Assembly (NCBI GenBank): GCA_024349245.1
Contig: JALDNG010000026.1
Span: 2,924,501-2,988,500, forward strand
DNA from: Neodontobutis hainanensis
Taxonomy: Eukaryota > Chordata > Actinopteri > Gobiiformes > Odontobutidae
Length of the DNA: 64,000 nt
Reading direction: 5' to 3'
The position numbers were made by a program, and so were the translations under genes. Of this stretch, positions 36,741 through 49,349 are shown in pieces. Each line of letters begins with the position of its first letter. Position 1 is the first letter of the stretch. The notes under the pieces are model-generated. The model was given only the letters and a program-made list of their open reading frames with translations, was not told the origin of the DNA and did no database searches.

Positions 36741-37575
36741 CCCGACTTCCGCTGCGTCATAAGGCCGCAATGTAAGCTGGGAAATATATTACACAGAAAT
36801 GAAAATGCATTGTTGCAGAAAATAGAGAAAATCCTTATTCATTGTTTATTGTTCATAGAAAAATAAGTTTCCAGCCTTGCTGTTAATTGTGTTTTTGGTA
36901 AGCTAATAGTTTGGAGGTGTATTTTATCTAGACTATTAAGCTTATTAAAACCTTGCTTTTTTGAATAAACAAAGTTGAAACCTTTCTTCTGAAATAAAGG
37001 TTTTATTCTAACCTGTAGTTCTAATAAAATAAATACAGTGCAATAGATTGTAAAACAGGGCCCACAAAAACAGACTCTACAAATATCCACCAGGGGGCAG
37101 AACTGTATTATTTAACACCAAGGCTTAACTGGTCTGCAACTTAATTAATCATTCTTTAAAAAAGAACAATGAGCTCATAGGGCAGCTCTTGTTAATACAA
37201 AACAAATGTTTCCTTTATATTGGGGAATGTCAGGAATTTTGTTCTTGAGAGAGCCTTGTGAACATTATTTACAATAACAAGCTTAGTTCAACATTATAGA
37301 AGTCCAAATATTAATTAATAACCTGTCTGCCCTGTCTAGACATTCTGTTTCCTGTCTTTACACCTACATTAATATTTAATTGGTAAATATAGAGGTAAAA
37401 ATAGAGGCCTTCACATTTAATCTATATATAGCAGAATGTATAAAATATAAGAGTAACTTTGATGAATACTCCAATGTATAAGAGATAAATGGAAAGTCCC
37501 AGACCACTCCTCAGTTCAGAACTTAAACACAAACCAGAAGACCAGAAGATGTCAGAAGACTCATCAAATTCTCAC

Positions 37576-37716
37576 CAGGATCCCCATTCAGTTTTATGGA
37601 AAGGTCTGCTATCAGTTCTGTGACACCTCCCTGTGTCCTAGAGTCCTGTTCTGTCTGAATCTCCTCCAGACTTTCCTGTGTGAGTTCATTTTCAGAGGGC
37701 AAGGATGAAGGGGTGA
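37576..37716 (-). CDS. Orphan exon-like ORF, unidentified
   Basis: A 141-nt stretch bounded by a good acceptor (TTTTTGGCCTCCAG) and donor (CTG|GTGAGA), phase 1 on both sides. It reads an acidic peptide including SENELTQESLEEIQTEQDSR and TELIADLSIKLNGDPG. The composition looks like real protein. No neighbouring exon could be joined with confidence and I do not recognise the family. It lies where emerin sits in mammals (between rpl10 and flna) but shows no emerin feature. Could be a relic exon or part of a gene disrupted by the nearby LINE. Confidence 0.35.
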
Positions 37717-38055
37717 CTGGAGGCCAAAAATGAATTTAGTGTCAGTCTGTAGCGTACGCAAGCATATTACCCAAGTCATCTTTCAGAGAACAGTTAAAAG
37801 AAGGGCAAAACACAATATGCCTCTAAATGAGATTACTATATAACTTCTGTGTTACACATCAACCACACCCTCACACACAAAACGAACCACTGACCACTGC
37901 GTGATAGATAGATGGATGAGGGTGTGGTAAGTGTTACACTGAAAACAGAAACATGAGAGGATGCATGTGTAAATTTAACATTTGTACTAAAGCTTTGGCA
38001 GGTTGAAATACATAGAGACAGTGACAAAGTTATATACTATATACAGTACCTGTAT

Positions 38056-38678
38056 ACATCTTGGGGTCTTGTTCACGAGTGAGTGAGGGAAAGAGGGAGC
38101 GTGAGATTGACAGACGGATCGGTGCAGCTTCTGCAGTAATGCGGTCGATGTACCGGTCTGTCGTGGTGAAGAAGGAGCTGAGCTGTAAGGCAAAGCTCTC
38201 GATTTACAGGTCAATCTATGTTCCTACTCTGATCTATGGTCACGAGCTTTGGTTCATGACCGAAAGAACAAGATCCCGGATACAGGCGGCCGAAATGAGC
38301 TTTCTCCGCAGAGTGGCAGGGCGCTCCCTTAGAGATAGGGTGAGGAGCTCGGTCACTTGGGAGGAGCTCAAAGTAGAGCCGCTGCTCCTCCACATCGAAA
38401 GGAACGAGCTGAGGTGGCTCAGGCATCGGTTTCGGATGCCTTATGGACGCCTCCCTAGAGAGGTGTTCCGGGCATGTCCCACCGGGAGGAGACCCTGGGG
38501 AAGACCTAGGAGACGCTGGAGGGACTATGTCTCTCGGCTGGCCTGGAAACGCCTCGGTATCCCCCCGGCAGTGCTGGAGGAAGTGTCTGGGGAGTGTAGA
38601 AGTCTGGGCATCTCTGCTTAGACTGCTGCCCCTGCGACCTGGCCCCGGATAAGCGGTAGAAGATGGATGGATGGATGG
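38056..38678 (+). mobile_element. 5'-truncated RTE/Rex3-like LINE with 13-bp target duplication
   Basis: The last ~620 bp of the LINE family of 24710-27657, ending in (GGAT)n. It is flanked by ACAGTACCTGTAT at 38043-38055 and 38679-38691. An open frame (38061-38621, 186 residues) still reads through the RT C-terminus (MRSMYRSVVVKKELS..., IYVPTLIYGHELW), so the copy is young but too short to be active. Confidence 0.93.
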
Positions 38679-39430
38679 ACAGTACCTGTATTTCGGAAGT
38701 AATAAACGGATTATGTCCCTTAAGTAAAATGTTATATCTTAAATTACGTTATTTAAAAAATAACATTAAGAACCTAAGCTGCTTTTACAGAATTAGATGG
38801 ACAACTCATAAGACAGTTGATGGAAACGGTAGCACACACTTTTTCTTTGTTGGCACTGCACCGGGGTTGCTAAGATTTTCTGCTGAGTGGACGCATGCCC
38901 CTGATCAGGAAGTGATTATGAAACGTTGCCATGGACACTGAAAGCCAGAAAACATAAATAAAGGTATCTTCTCTATCACTTGTTTTTATCTTTCAAGCAG
39001 CAAAACTCCCAACATGAGTCCCTCCCTGTGAAGCAAAATGAGGAACCAGGCAGGAACCACACAAAAGGAATTATTGTTTGCCTCCATAAATATAGTTTCA
39101 TTTATTTATTGGATACACCCAGTTTCTTATCTCTCAGAAGTCAAGACATGAAAAAGTCCTGGTATGAAAGAACCTGAATGTTAGCTATAATTCAAGACAC
39201 ACAAAGCACTAACAGTCTCTTTATTGGCATTTAAATATGAAACCCCCCTCCTATGATTATGGAGAGATTTATTATTACATTACCGGGTTAATTGACAATA
39301 GGGCAGTAGTTGCATGTCTCTCGGTGTGCCTTCCTCCTGCAGGTCGTGTCTCTGCAGGTCTGTTTCAGACTCGACTGCCTCAGTAATGAGATCATATGAT
39401 GTCATGGAGCCTTCCTCTCAGTCTGGCCTC

Positions 39431-39432
<2 letters not shown>

Positions 39433-39515
<83 letters not shown>
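39433..39515 (+). repeat. (GT)n microsatellite
   Basis: About 41 uninterrupted GT units. Any ORF here (Cys-Val repeats) is an artefact. Confidence 0.97.
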
Positions 39516-39518
<3 letters not shown>

Positions 39519-39811
39519 GTGTTTTTACATTATGGGCACGTAGATGTAGTGAAGCTCTCCTCCACTGTGATCCCTGAATCATTAATGGGGTTTAAAGGAT
39601 TAGGATTAAAGTTATTTGTTGTGTCTCCCAAATTTTTTCAAAATTTCAAAACCAAAAACACATTTTTATCTACAAAGATATCATAAATAACAAATGTTAA
39701 CCAACAAATTATCTGATGATCACCTGTGAAGTTTTCACTCTAAAATGTATTCATTCGTGTGAATCTGATCTCATAAATAATGGCTCTATTCCTCCACAGT
39801 AGTATGTACAA

Positions 39812-39901
39812 ATATATATATATATATATATATAAATATATAGTTATATATATATATATATATATACACATATATATACATATATATATACATATATATA
39901 C

Positions 39902-39993
<92 letters not shown>
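39812..39993. repeat. (TA)n microsatellite, interrupted
   Basis: About 180 bp of TA with scattered CA, AAA and TGTA interruptions; the last ~55 bp is pure TA. Self-complementary and likely to form a cruciform; a fragile spot in assembly and replication. Confidence 0.95.
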
Positions 39994-39995
<2 letters not shown>

Positions 39996-39999
39996 TTAT

Positions 40000-42600
40000 A
40001 CTCTACATTGTGACCTGTTTTGCTAAGAAGTATACATTTTGTGGAACAGGTTTGTTGAGAGTTTCACCTAGTCTTTTCACAATTTCACAACAATTCACTC
40101 TTTTGCATCGATGTAAGTTGACCAAAACTGTATTACCCAATCGCTTTTTGTCATTCAGAGTAAAAAACAAACTTTCTAACTGTTTCTTTGTATCTCTTTT
40201 AATGTTTCAGACACTGCTAATGATCTTGAATGTGTACTCTCAGTCAAGTCATGGCTTCTTCAAAACTGAATATAAAAAAGTAATTCATTTAAATTTAGCC
40301 TTATTTTTAACATAAATTCAATTTGAGAAAAGCTATTTGATTTTCATTTGATCTTTGTCTTTTTCTCTTTTAGCTTTAACTCTACATCTCACCGCTATCA
40401 GTCATCATTTAATAGTTTAAACAGGCTGTAGAAAACAAGAAATTAGCAAGGAATGGCCGTCATAGGTCATTCAGAAAATGACCAAAACACATTTCAGACC
40501 TACTTCCTGTCCCCTTAACCAGGTTTATGGTTTCAGCCCCCCATTTGTCTTATTTGCTGTATCTGGCAATAACACGCACAAAGAAACACCCCTGCAAACT
40601 TGGAATGCATGGTTTTCAAACGCTTGGGGTGGCTATTAATGCAAGATGACATCATCATGTTTTTTCTTTCACATCTGTTTTCAGTAAGGAGCTACAGACC
40701 CAGGTGAAGAGGACAGAGTCCCCTCATATTTTAGGAGTTCATAAAGTGAGACAGGACAGATGACCTAAAAGACACTGGCGTTACAGGTGTTTTTGTCTGT
40801 GTTAGTGACGTAACACAAATAACTTATACAGGGATGAGCAAGAACTTCTGAGGAACTTACACTCACATGTTAAGGTTAGGGTGATAGTGATGATGTCATT
40901 GGATTGTGTGAGGACCCTGTGAATACATGTTTCTAATGTCTACACATCCTCAGGCATTTCTTAGTGTTGTGTGGGAACAAAACAAACCCTGAAGAAATTT
41001 AGTTACTCAAGATATGCAGAGATTTAGGGCAAGCAAAGTGGATTTAGAGTAGGAACAAGAGTGCAGATGAAGGCAGGGCGAGAAGGAGATCAGTCATTCA
41101 TAGCTGCTCTTTCAACATTCCTCCCCCCTTATATGGACAAAACTACTGTGAGTCCATCTCTTCATCTCTGCACCACACGTACCAATGTAGAAGCCACCAA
41201 ACTATAAAAAACAGTATGGTCCTTTATATTCAGGGCTGTAAGGCAGTGGGAAAAGTGCAATTTCAATTTTCTTTCAATTTCACCCCCCCAAATACTGTCG
41301 GCCATACAAAGAGCATGCCTTACAGTTTTAGAGTGATGGCCTGAAGCCTCTTTTTTAAATCAAACTTGTCTGTGAAGGTTCTCAGTCATCCAGGTCAGCT
41401 TGAAGAAAAGGGTAAAGCAAAGGCATCTAGACTAGGTTTACAAGGTGAAGACGTAATAGATATTTTTTTTATTCTGAGTTTAACTAAGAAGAGAGCTGAG
41501 CTTTTAACTTCTCCCTCTAGAGATAAAGCTCAGCTCTCTCACCAGTTGAGTTCAGAATTGACAAAGTCTCTTGGAGAAGAAACAAAACCTCTTCATGTTG
41601 AAAACCTCGTCCAGATGCCTTTAACTTTTTATTTTTTAAATCAATTTTTTATTTTATTTCCAAACAACTAATGAACATAAATCCATAAATTAAAAGAAGA
41701 CAAGAAGTTAGAGAGAGAGAAAAACAAAATAAAATAAAACATCTTAAACAAACAATTAACACAAGCCTGATCCCTTCACTTCATCTCTACACATTCCACA
41801 TATGTCCTTATAACTGTGGAGCACAAGCTCTATGCCCAGGTCAAACAAAGTGACATTACAAAGTAACAAAATAATGCTTAATAACAAAGTCAATGTAAAA
41901 ACTAACAAAAATATGATAAACTGTAACCAAGTGACATTAAAAGTAATAAATTAAACAAAAAGATGCTACAAAGTAACAATGAAAAGAAACCAAAACAAGA
42001 CTAAACTAATTTCAACCCAAAGGTATTAAAATACAATAGCAAGGGGTCAAAAGTCTGCCCAGTCACTACTTACTGTTAATATGATTAAACCATGTGATTC
42101 AAATTTCCAAGATCTAATCTCCCTCATAATGTGGTCAGTCACAACTCAAACCCATCAACCTCTTTTGCAGCCAGAGGAAAAAAATAATAATTCAGGGCAC
42201 AACCCATGTTTTTGTTTATTTGCTTTACTTTGTCCCTGCAGCCCTCTCTTTGGGTTTAAAGAGTTCATCTGATTCAGACACACTTTTCATATCAATTGTT
42301 CTTCAAAGCAAACTTTATTAAGAGTAATAAACAGTGTGTCTATGAATTGAAATACTTGTATGGGGGCAGTAATAGAGGTGGCAGTTTGAAGGTCTGGGCA
42401 GAGGAGAAAGAGAGAGACTGCAAGGCAATGGCGAGGGAGAGAGAGAGAGAGCGGCATTGGTGGAAAGAGAGCTTACCTTAAAAGGCTGTGTTTGTAGATG
42501 GAGAAGAGCTTGCACTGTTTAAATGTACTAGTGTGTTCCCTGGTTGTTAAATGTCCCCAGTCCACACTATATTAACAGACAGGTGGAGGCAGGCTCAGCT
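40000..42600. other. Gene-poor intergenic sequence
   Basis: No convincing gene. Segment 41366-41620 contains GTTCTCAGTCATCCAGGTC and TCTTGGAGAAGAAACAAAAC, motifs of a common fish repeat, with an inverted layout. 41640-42020 is AT-rich. A (GA)n stretch lies at 42427-42452. An exon-like peptide (KELQTQVKRTESPHILGVHK) at 40687-40747 has an acceptor and a donor but stands alone and is probably chance. Confidence 0.4.
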
Positions 42601-43049
42601 AGGATTAAGAAGCTTTCTAGTCAAGACTTCACAGGGATTTGAGGGAGACCACCTTCAGTCTTTACATTTTAAGTGCCTTGTGAGTCCAATATGGCAAGAG
42701 AATCAACTTCACTCAGGTGTCCTTTTAAAGACCATTTTTGTCCTGACACTGAGCGCCCCTGTCTAATATCACTATCCACTTGGAATGTATAAACACTCTC
42801 TCTTGCTATTGACAGACCAGATTCATATGAACATCTCTACTTAGCTTGTTCAGTGATTACATGAACAGTGTAGTCATTGCCCAACAGGAACTGGAGATCT
42901 GGGAACACATCCAGATTTCTCTCACTTTGTTCGGATTTGTCAGCTACACTCTTCTCTGGTCTGGGTTCCTTAATATGGCCAGAGTGGGACATTAAGTTGT
43001 TTTATTCTGAGCATAAAGATTTACTATAAGTAATTATCAGTCTGTTTTT

Positions 43050-43086
43050 TGAAGAAAAAAAATAAAAAAATAAAAAAATAAAAAAA

Positions 43087-43175
<89 letters not shown>
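43050..43175. repeat. A-rich/AAAT/AAT simple repeat
   Basis: Compound array: (AAAAAAT)n, then (AAAT)n, then about 17 AAT units, ending at about 43175. Possibly the tail of a retroposon, but no body was recognised upstream. Confidence 0.95.
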
Positions 43176-43176
<1 letters not shown>

Positions 43177-43364
43177 AAAAAACAAAATAATTTCCATTAA
43201 AAAAATTCAGTCCTTTCTCTGACAATGTTAGTTGCTAATGTTATATTAATGGAAAGTCCCCAAACATATAATCACAACATTCACAGCACAAAATTACCAT
43301 ATCTATATTCTCGTTTTGTTAGATCTGGTGATTCATGTGCTTTTTCTCAATAGGTTTTAAAGGT

Positions 43365-43560
43365 GCAGTGTATGAGTTTTGGTGGCATCCAGTGGTGACA
43401 TTACTGAGTGAAATTCCACACTTCCCCTTTTTGCTGTGAGCAGCTACAGAAAATGGAGAGTAAATCCTTGTGTATAAGTACAACATTCTTGGAAAATGGC
43501 TAATTATCTCCAGCTTTTGTAAAGCTGAAGGGTCATCAATAAAATGTACCTTTCTTGAAT
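43365..43560 (+). repeat. Dispersed teleost repeat
   Basis: Begins AAAGGTGCAGTGTATGAG, then TTTTGGTGGCATCCAGTGGT, a start I recognise from a widespread fish short interspersed or MITE-like family. Limits uncertain. 43560-47200 holds no recognisable gene; short ORFs there lack coding character. Confidence 0.45.
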
Positions 43561-46500
43561 GCTGAGTACCTGGTTAGGTAGTGGGAACGGACCTGTACTG
43601 AGCCGATACTGCCTACAGTGCCACTCCATGTTCTAAGGCTTTACTGTATGTAAGAAAAGAGGATGCACTTTTTTTGTTTGTGCCATATTTTGCAGACACA
43701 GATATCTTCCTGCAAACAGTATTATGGTAGGTATGTATTGTCATCTGTAACATTGACAAACGCTGTGACTGTTTCTCTGGAAATCACAGATGTATTTAAC
43801 TAGTGGTAGTTCCTATGGCACTTGGGATGCATTGTCTCCTTGTCTTGTGTTGTTTTAACTTAGCTTTGCACCTCTTTGATTTAACCTGGCCCAGTTTCAG
43901 TGGCCAAAATACCAGAGCATGCAAATACAGAAACATGCACAGCCATTTATTTTCTTCTGTTCAAGCAAAAGAGAGCACACTTTTTCAGTTGCTTGTGCAG
44001 TTTAGACTGGCTGAAGCCTGGAGCTTAGTACAGCAGCTTCAAATGGATCTGGTAAACACGTACAACTTAAAATATACAACCTAAACAACACATGCCCAAC
44101 AACCGCATTAAATTAAACATAATTACATCTCAATCAGTACAAATTACACACAGAGGGCTTTCCCAGAAGGATATCCCTGCAGCAGACTTTAGCACTCTTC
44201 ACACAACACACACTGTACACACATGCGGCACACTCAGCATACACATACAAACACACACACCCAGCAACACAATACAGTCACAAACACCTCATTATTCCTG
44301 TCGTCTCGAGCATGTGAGTCAGTGTGGCACAGACATCAGAGTCTGCTGCTCGCTGAGTCAGTCTGATTACTGTGTTGGGTCCTGGCTGTGTTTGATGTCT
44401 TCACTGCCATCCATACATGTAGTCCAACGTCTTTGCGGTTGGAAATTAGGCCACATATTACCCTCAGTGTGCTGAAGGAGGATATGTGCAGGTTTGGTAT
44501 GGTTTTAGTTGGCACTTTTTGTTTTAAGGACAATGGGCTTTTGTTTTGCTGCAGTTGTCTATTGCACTGGACTAGATATCATTATACAACAATGAATTCA
44601 CTTCTGCATGATTTTGTGGTTATTGCATTGAGCATCATGTCTTTAATAAAAGTGTGGTCAGAAATGATCTTCTTAAAATAAGTTAGTGAATTAGCTATTG
44701 TCATAAAGTAAGTACATCACATTACGATAAGCCAAATCAGTTCAACGTGCCTTTGATTATATAACTGTAATGCACTGTCTGCTTTACATCAGGTCACGTC
44801 TAAATGTTGCTGGCATGTCGCTCTTGTATTAGAGAAAAACTTGAAGCAAGACCGTAAAGACATCAAATGGGCTTTATTATCAAGGGTTTAAACAGATAAG
44901 AATGTTCAGCACATATCTAAATGTGCTTGCATATTTTAAGGGTCTTGATTTGGGTTGCTCCCATTGGTCTACATTGCTTGTCAACAAGGAAGTAATGACC
45001 GATAAAATGAGAAAGCGTCTATTCCAGCACTGTAGGCATCTGCTTACACGGCAAAAAAGGAATACATAAGAGAAAAGGGAAGCAAAGTAAAATGCGTATA
45101 AATACTGGCAAGTCATTCACATAATGATTAAAGAGGTGTGGGTAATTGTGTGATTGCATTGGTCTAATGTTAAATTAAGTTAAGTTCAAAACCTGGGCTC
45201 GATTAATGTATGGAGGAAAGCTTTGCTGTTGTAAGGAGGTGAGGAGTGGACGTTTGTTTTTTAATTGTCAAATATCACAAAATTATTAGGCACAATGGTT
45301 TGCTGCTTTAAACTGTGCAATAGGTAAAAATAAAAAAAAAGATAAGTGATCTAAAAAGCAATACAACAAATGTGATAAAACAAAGCAGCCTTTAATTGGT
45401 CCAAGCGTTCACAGAGTTAGAGCACTTTTATACGGTTTTCACACAACCACCAGTGCCATATTAGACCAACAAGCCAGCACACAACAAGAGGCAAAATACA
45501 GGTTGCAAATGTACCAGCGTAACACATGAGATAATGCGGCAACACCGTGGGAACAGACTATCCGAGCTCCTGGCATTTAACCAATGGAAGCACTCTCATG
45601 CTGTTGTCACCCTACAAACAGTCTATGTTCGTCAGTGCGCAACTAGAGGTAATATAAAAGCACCACGCAAACAGCTATCAGACATAGAAAGGCTGCTCAA
45701 AGACCACACATTCATGAGTGACATCAAGGGCAGAGGTCAACTTTAAAGCAAAACACCCTGCTTTTATAAGGTGTATGATTGGCTGCCCAACAGGTGCATA
45801 CATTATATACAATTAGTGATGCATGTTGATATTACTTGAAATATTATGTGTATTGTTTGTGTGCTGAGAGTCTGATGTTCACTGTTAAACCAATCATATG
45901 TAAAATACTTTCCCAGGGTAGCCCAAACAAACACAAGACATTAAGCCTGGCATGGAAAACAACAACATTTATAATAAATAATAAAATTGTGTTTCCATAT
46001 ACATACAAATGGTAATTCAAGAAACATGATGATAAAATAATAGAATTCAGTGAATAAGAAGTGACTGTCGCTGAAGAATATTTGTATAACTTGCACATGC
46101 TACTGTAGATATTTGATAATTAATAGGCTGTTTAAAGCCCTACTCAGAGCAGCCAGGCCTTGTTTCTGTGCGCCATCACTCTGGCAGGGAGCTAAACGTT
46201 TGTGTATGTGTCCCGTCACTTTTGTGGAAAATTTGTCAGTGTCCTTGTGTGCGTATAAACGATGCTCAATCAGGAGCGCTGGAAGTAAGACAAGTAGCAG
46301 AAAGTAAGGACTTCTTAGGACGGTCGCCTGCATTACTTTGAATGAGTCAACGTTTTGTGTGTTTATGGTGAACTGACCACAGCCAGCAGTACTTCTTGAT
46401 AACTTTCCTTCCCTGAGCAGACATCGATCTCTATTGCTCTACACTAAACACTTTTTTATTTTATACAGCACTTTAGTATCTTTATACAAATAATTAGTTT

Positions 46501-47228
46501 CCATAACCACTTTCTTTTCATTCTCTCAGTCTATTTTACTAAGTTGCTTTGAAAATAAATTCAGATGTTTAGTTTTCTATGATTATTTTTATTTCTTATC
46601 TAGCCTGGAAAATCGGAATGTGATCCCCACTAGTATGAGAGAAAACAGGCTACAACTCTGCAATGTGTCAGCTATGGCAAGTATTCCAAAATTTAAACAT
46701 GTGAATCCTTTTATAAAATTAAAACAGTATATAAAGTGGTAGAACCTTTCATTTGAAAAAGCAGATGGGAGACCTTTGGGCTTGTCTTGAGGGCTTTGGG
46801 CAGATTACTGAGTGGGAATGCAGCAGATGTCTCAAATGAGCTCTGACCTAAAGATCCCTATCAGGAAAATGGAGAACAGAGGGATGGGATCTCCAAAAAG
46901 TCAGCGTCTTTGGGTGTCACACTTTCTCTCTGCTTGGTAACTCTCTGACAAATCTCTCATTTTGTTTTTTAAACTTAACAGAACACCATTCATATCACTT
47001 TTACTTATTTTCAAAATGTTAAAAATGCAAGTTTTAGTCCTTATTTTATTCACAAATTGTGAAAACTGGCTGCAGCGTGTGTGAATATAAAACAGAAATA
47101 TAAATGATTTTGCACCAAAAATACGTCTTTGAAGCAGTAACCAACAGGCGGATGATGTCACTGACCGACTGGACGAGCTCTTTACCACAACAACAAACAT
47201 CTGCTCATAATTAATGGTGACCAGCACA

Positions 47229-47262
47229 CACACACACACACACACGCACACACACACAAACT
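47229..47262. repeat. (CA)n microsatellite
   Basis: About 15 CA units with a CGCA interruption and an AAA end. Confidence 0.9.
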
Positions 47263-47699
47263 GGGCTGCAGGCATGTTGATGAATCCAGTATTTTCATAC
47301 AGATTTATGAGATCCTTCCTGCTTGGCCTTAACACTATTATTCACATGTCATTCTTCCTTTCCGCCTGTTAGGAAACTACAGTTCAATAATAGTGTGTGT
47401 CTTTATTTATCTCATGTAGCCAATTGTCTGAAAAAATAATGACCAAAGTCTATGAGGAAATTAAGACTTAACTGAGGAGTAGAGCCTGGACTAAACCAAA
47501 ATGAAACCTTCATTATGTAAAATCAAACCTAAACCAGGACTAGAACTTAAATTCAATTGTTCTCACTTTTCTTCCTATCCCCTCACTTGCACCCACATAG
47601 CATCCCCCTACTCTCCCCCACTGTCCTCCCACTAGACTGATGTAAGAAGAGGGCACAGCAGAGGCCCAACATTCCTACAATCTGAGTCAATAAAGCACA

Positions 47700-47816
<117 letters not shown>

Positions 47817-48007
47817 CACATACATTGACACTTCTTTGTCCACTATTTGACAGAGACACTGACGTTTAATGTGAACGATGGACAGATGACAGGAAAGAGC
47901 AGGGCGAGTGTGGAAACAGATGTGGGGAACTACCCATGGGTGTAGAATTGTCTGTGGACAGCAGACACATTAAGTGTTATGTTATGATTAATAACATAAC
48001 ACATAAT

Positions 48008-48080
48008 CCCATCCCGGGTGGCACGATGACACTCCTGCCTCACAGCAAGAAAATTCTGGGTTTGATTCCCATCCAGACCA
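48008..48080 (+). repeat. tRNA-like tail of a dispersed repeat
   Basis: Reads GGTGGCACGATGACACTC, GCCTCACAGCAAGAAAATTC and GGGTTTGATTCC. The last part resembles a tRNA B box (GGTTCGATTCC) and the whole matches the antisense end of the repeat at 3065-3430. A short, decayed copy; not a tRNA gene, since the A box and cloverleaf are missing. Confidence 0.5.
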
Positions 48081-48163
48081 GAAAAAAATGCATGTATAAT
48101 AGAGTTAGGAAAACACATCCTACTGGTAACAATGATTAGAAATTAGTTTACATTTTTTTTACA

Positions 48164-48338
48164 CATGGGGAATGGGTCAGTGGCATCAAAAAGAGAGTAT
48201 CCTGCTCTAAGATGTGGCTACAATAGCTACAATACAATACAATGCATCAAGTGTAGTGTCAAATAAAGTGTCACTGAAAATTAGCCACATCTTAGAGCAG
48301 GATACTCTCTTTTTGATGCCACTGACCCATTCCCCATG
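48164..48338. repeat. Perfect 57-bp inverted repeat (hairpin)
   Basis: The left arm 48164-48220 (CATGGGGAATGGGTCAGTGG ...) is the exact reverse complement of 48282-48338, with a 61-bp loop. Outside the arms the flanks share nothing. There are no known TIRs, no target duplication and no coding content. Confidence 0.97.
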
Positions 48339-48399
48339 CTCAGATACAGTACTCCTGTCTCCTCCATCCCCGAAGCTCCTGGGGAATGTTAGGTCTGTC

Positions 48400-49000
48400 C
48401 AGCAGCAGCATTGTTTTTGTAGCAGCTCATCTGTGCATGCTGTCTTTGAGAAATGCAAAGGGTGTTTTCACAAGCAGCGGTAAAATAAGCTAAATGACAT
48501 GACTAAAATTAAGTGGATCTCCAGGGTGTCCTAGAAAGGAAACAGAAAGCAGGTTGTAAATTGTAGTTGTTGCAAAAGGCCCACAACAAGCATCATGGTA
48601 ACAGAACTGATGTATTTATGACATATGTGTGAATTTGCAGGACTGTTTTTTTGTAATATTGGTCTAGTTTTTAGTTTTGCACGACAATACTTAATGAATC
48701 AGAAAGATTAACATAAGTATAATTCTTATAAATAACAAAATCAATACGTCATTTAGATAAATTCATTTGAGTAGGTTTATTGTAATGTTTCAATTCAATG
48801 TCCAAACTAATATAAAATCCACAATCCACCTTGGACCTCTATCTATTCCTGTAAAACACAGTGATAGATGCTGAACCTATCACAGCCCCTCTTATCCACC
48901 CTCAAGAACATTAAGAGAAGATGAGATTTTTCTTTTCCTTAAAGATGGTTAGAAATCGGGGCGCCCTCTGACTCCAGTGTGACATCATACCTATAACATC
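48400..49000. other. Intergenic sequence upstream of flna
   Basis: No gene or repeat recognised. Base composition turns GC-rich after about 48960, at the start of the flna promoter. Confidence 0.5.
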
Positions 49001-49349
49001 CCGAAGGCGCGGTCATGACGTCGCCTCTTTAGAGCAAAAGACGAGGGAGAGAGCTACACCCCCTGCACCTCTGCTGCTTCACCCCTTTACCAATTAAGGC
49101 TCTCACGTTGGAGAGAGACGGCGAGCCGAGGAGGAGGTAGAAAAGCGCACAAAGCGACACGATCTTTCTTCTTTTGCGGAACCGGTGCGAGCGGGTTCAC
49201 TAGACACAACAGCCCCCACCGGGACATCGCGTGGGGAGGGAGGTCTGGCGCAGATCATACACACAGAGAGATACACAGCGCACTGAGCTGACTGAGCGGA
49301 GTTCAAGAGACCCGGGACGCAGCGGACCACACAAGCATTGGAGCGCACA
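49000..49349 (+). promoter_or_regulatory. flna: flna promoter and non-coding first exon
   Basis: A GC-rich, CpG-containing stretch ends at the donor CGCACA|GTAAGT (donor at 49350). A CRE-like TGACGTCG lies at 49016-49023. The first exon is placed at about 49090-49349 because the next exon starts with an acceptor at 54372 and carries 106 bp of 5'UTR. The transcription start is not determined. Confidence 0.55.

Noticed and set aside
39314..40013. ORFs encoding Cys-Val and Tyr-Ile repeats
   Set aside because: They are read through the (GT)n and (TA)n microsatellites.
45534..45746. 70-codon ORF (MRQHRGNRLSELLAFNQW...)
   Set aside because: Looks somewhat protein-like, but no splice sites, domain or neighbours support it; too weak to list as a gene.
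48008..48080. Possible tRNA gene because of a B-box-like motif
   Set aside because: No A box and no cloverleaf; it matches the tail of a dispersed repeat seen at 3065-3430.
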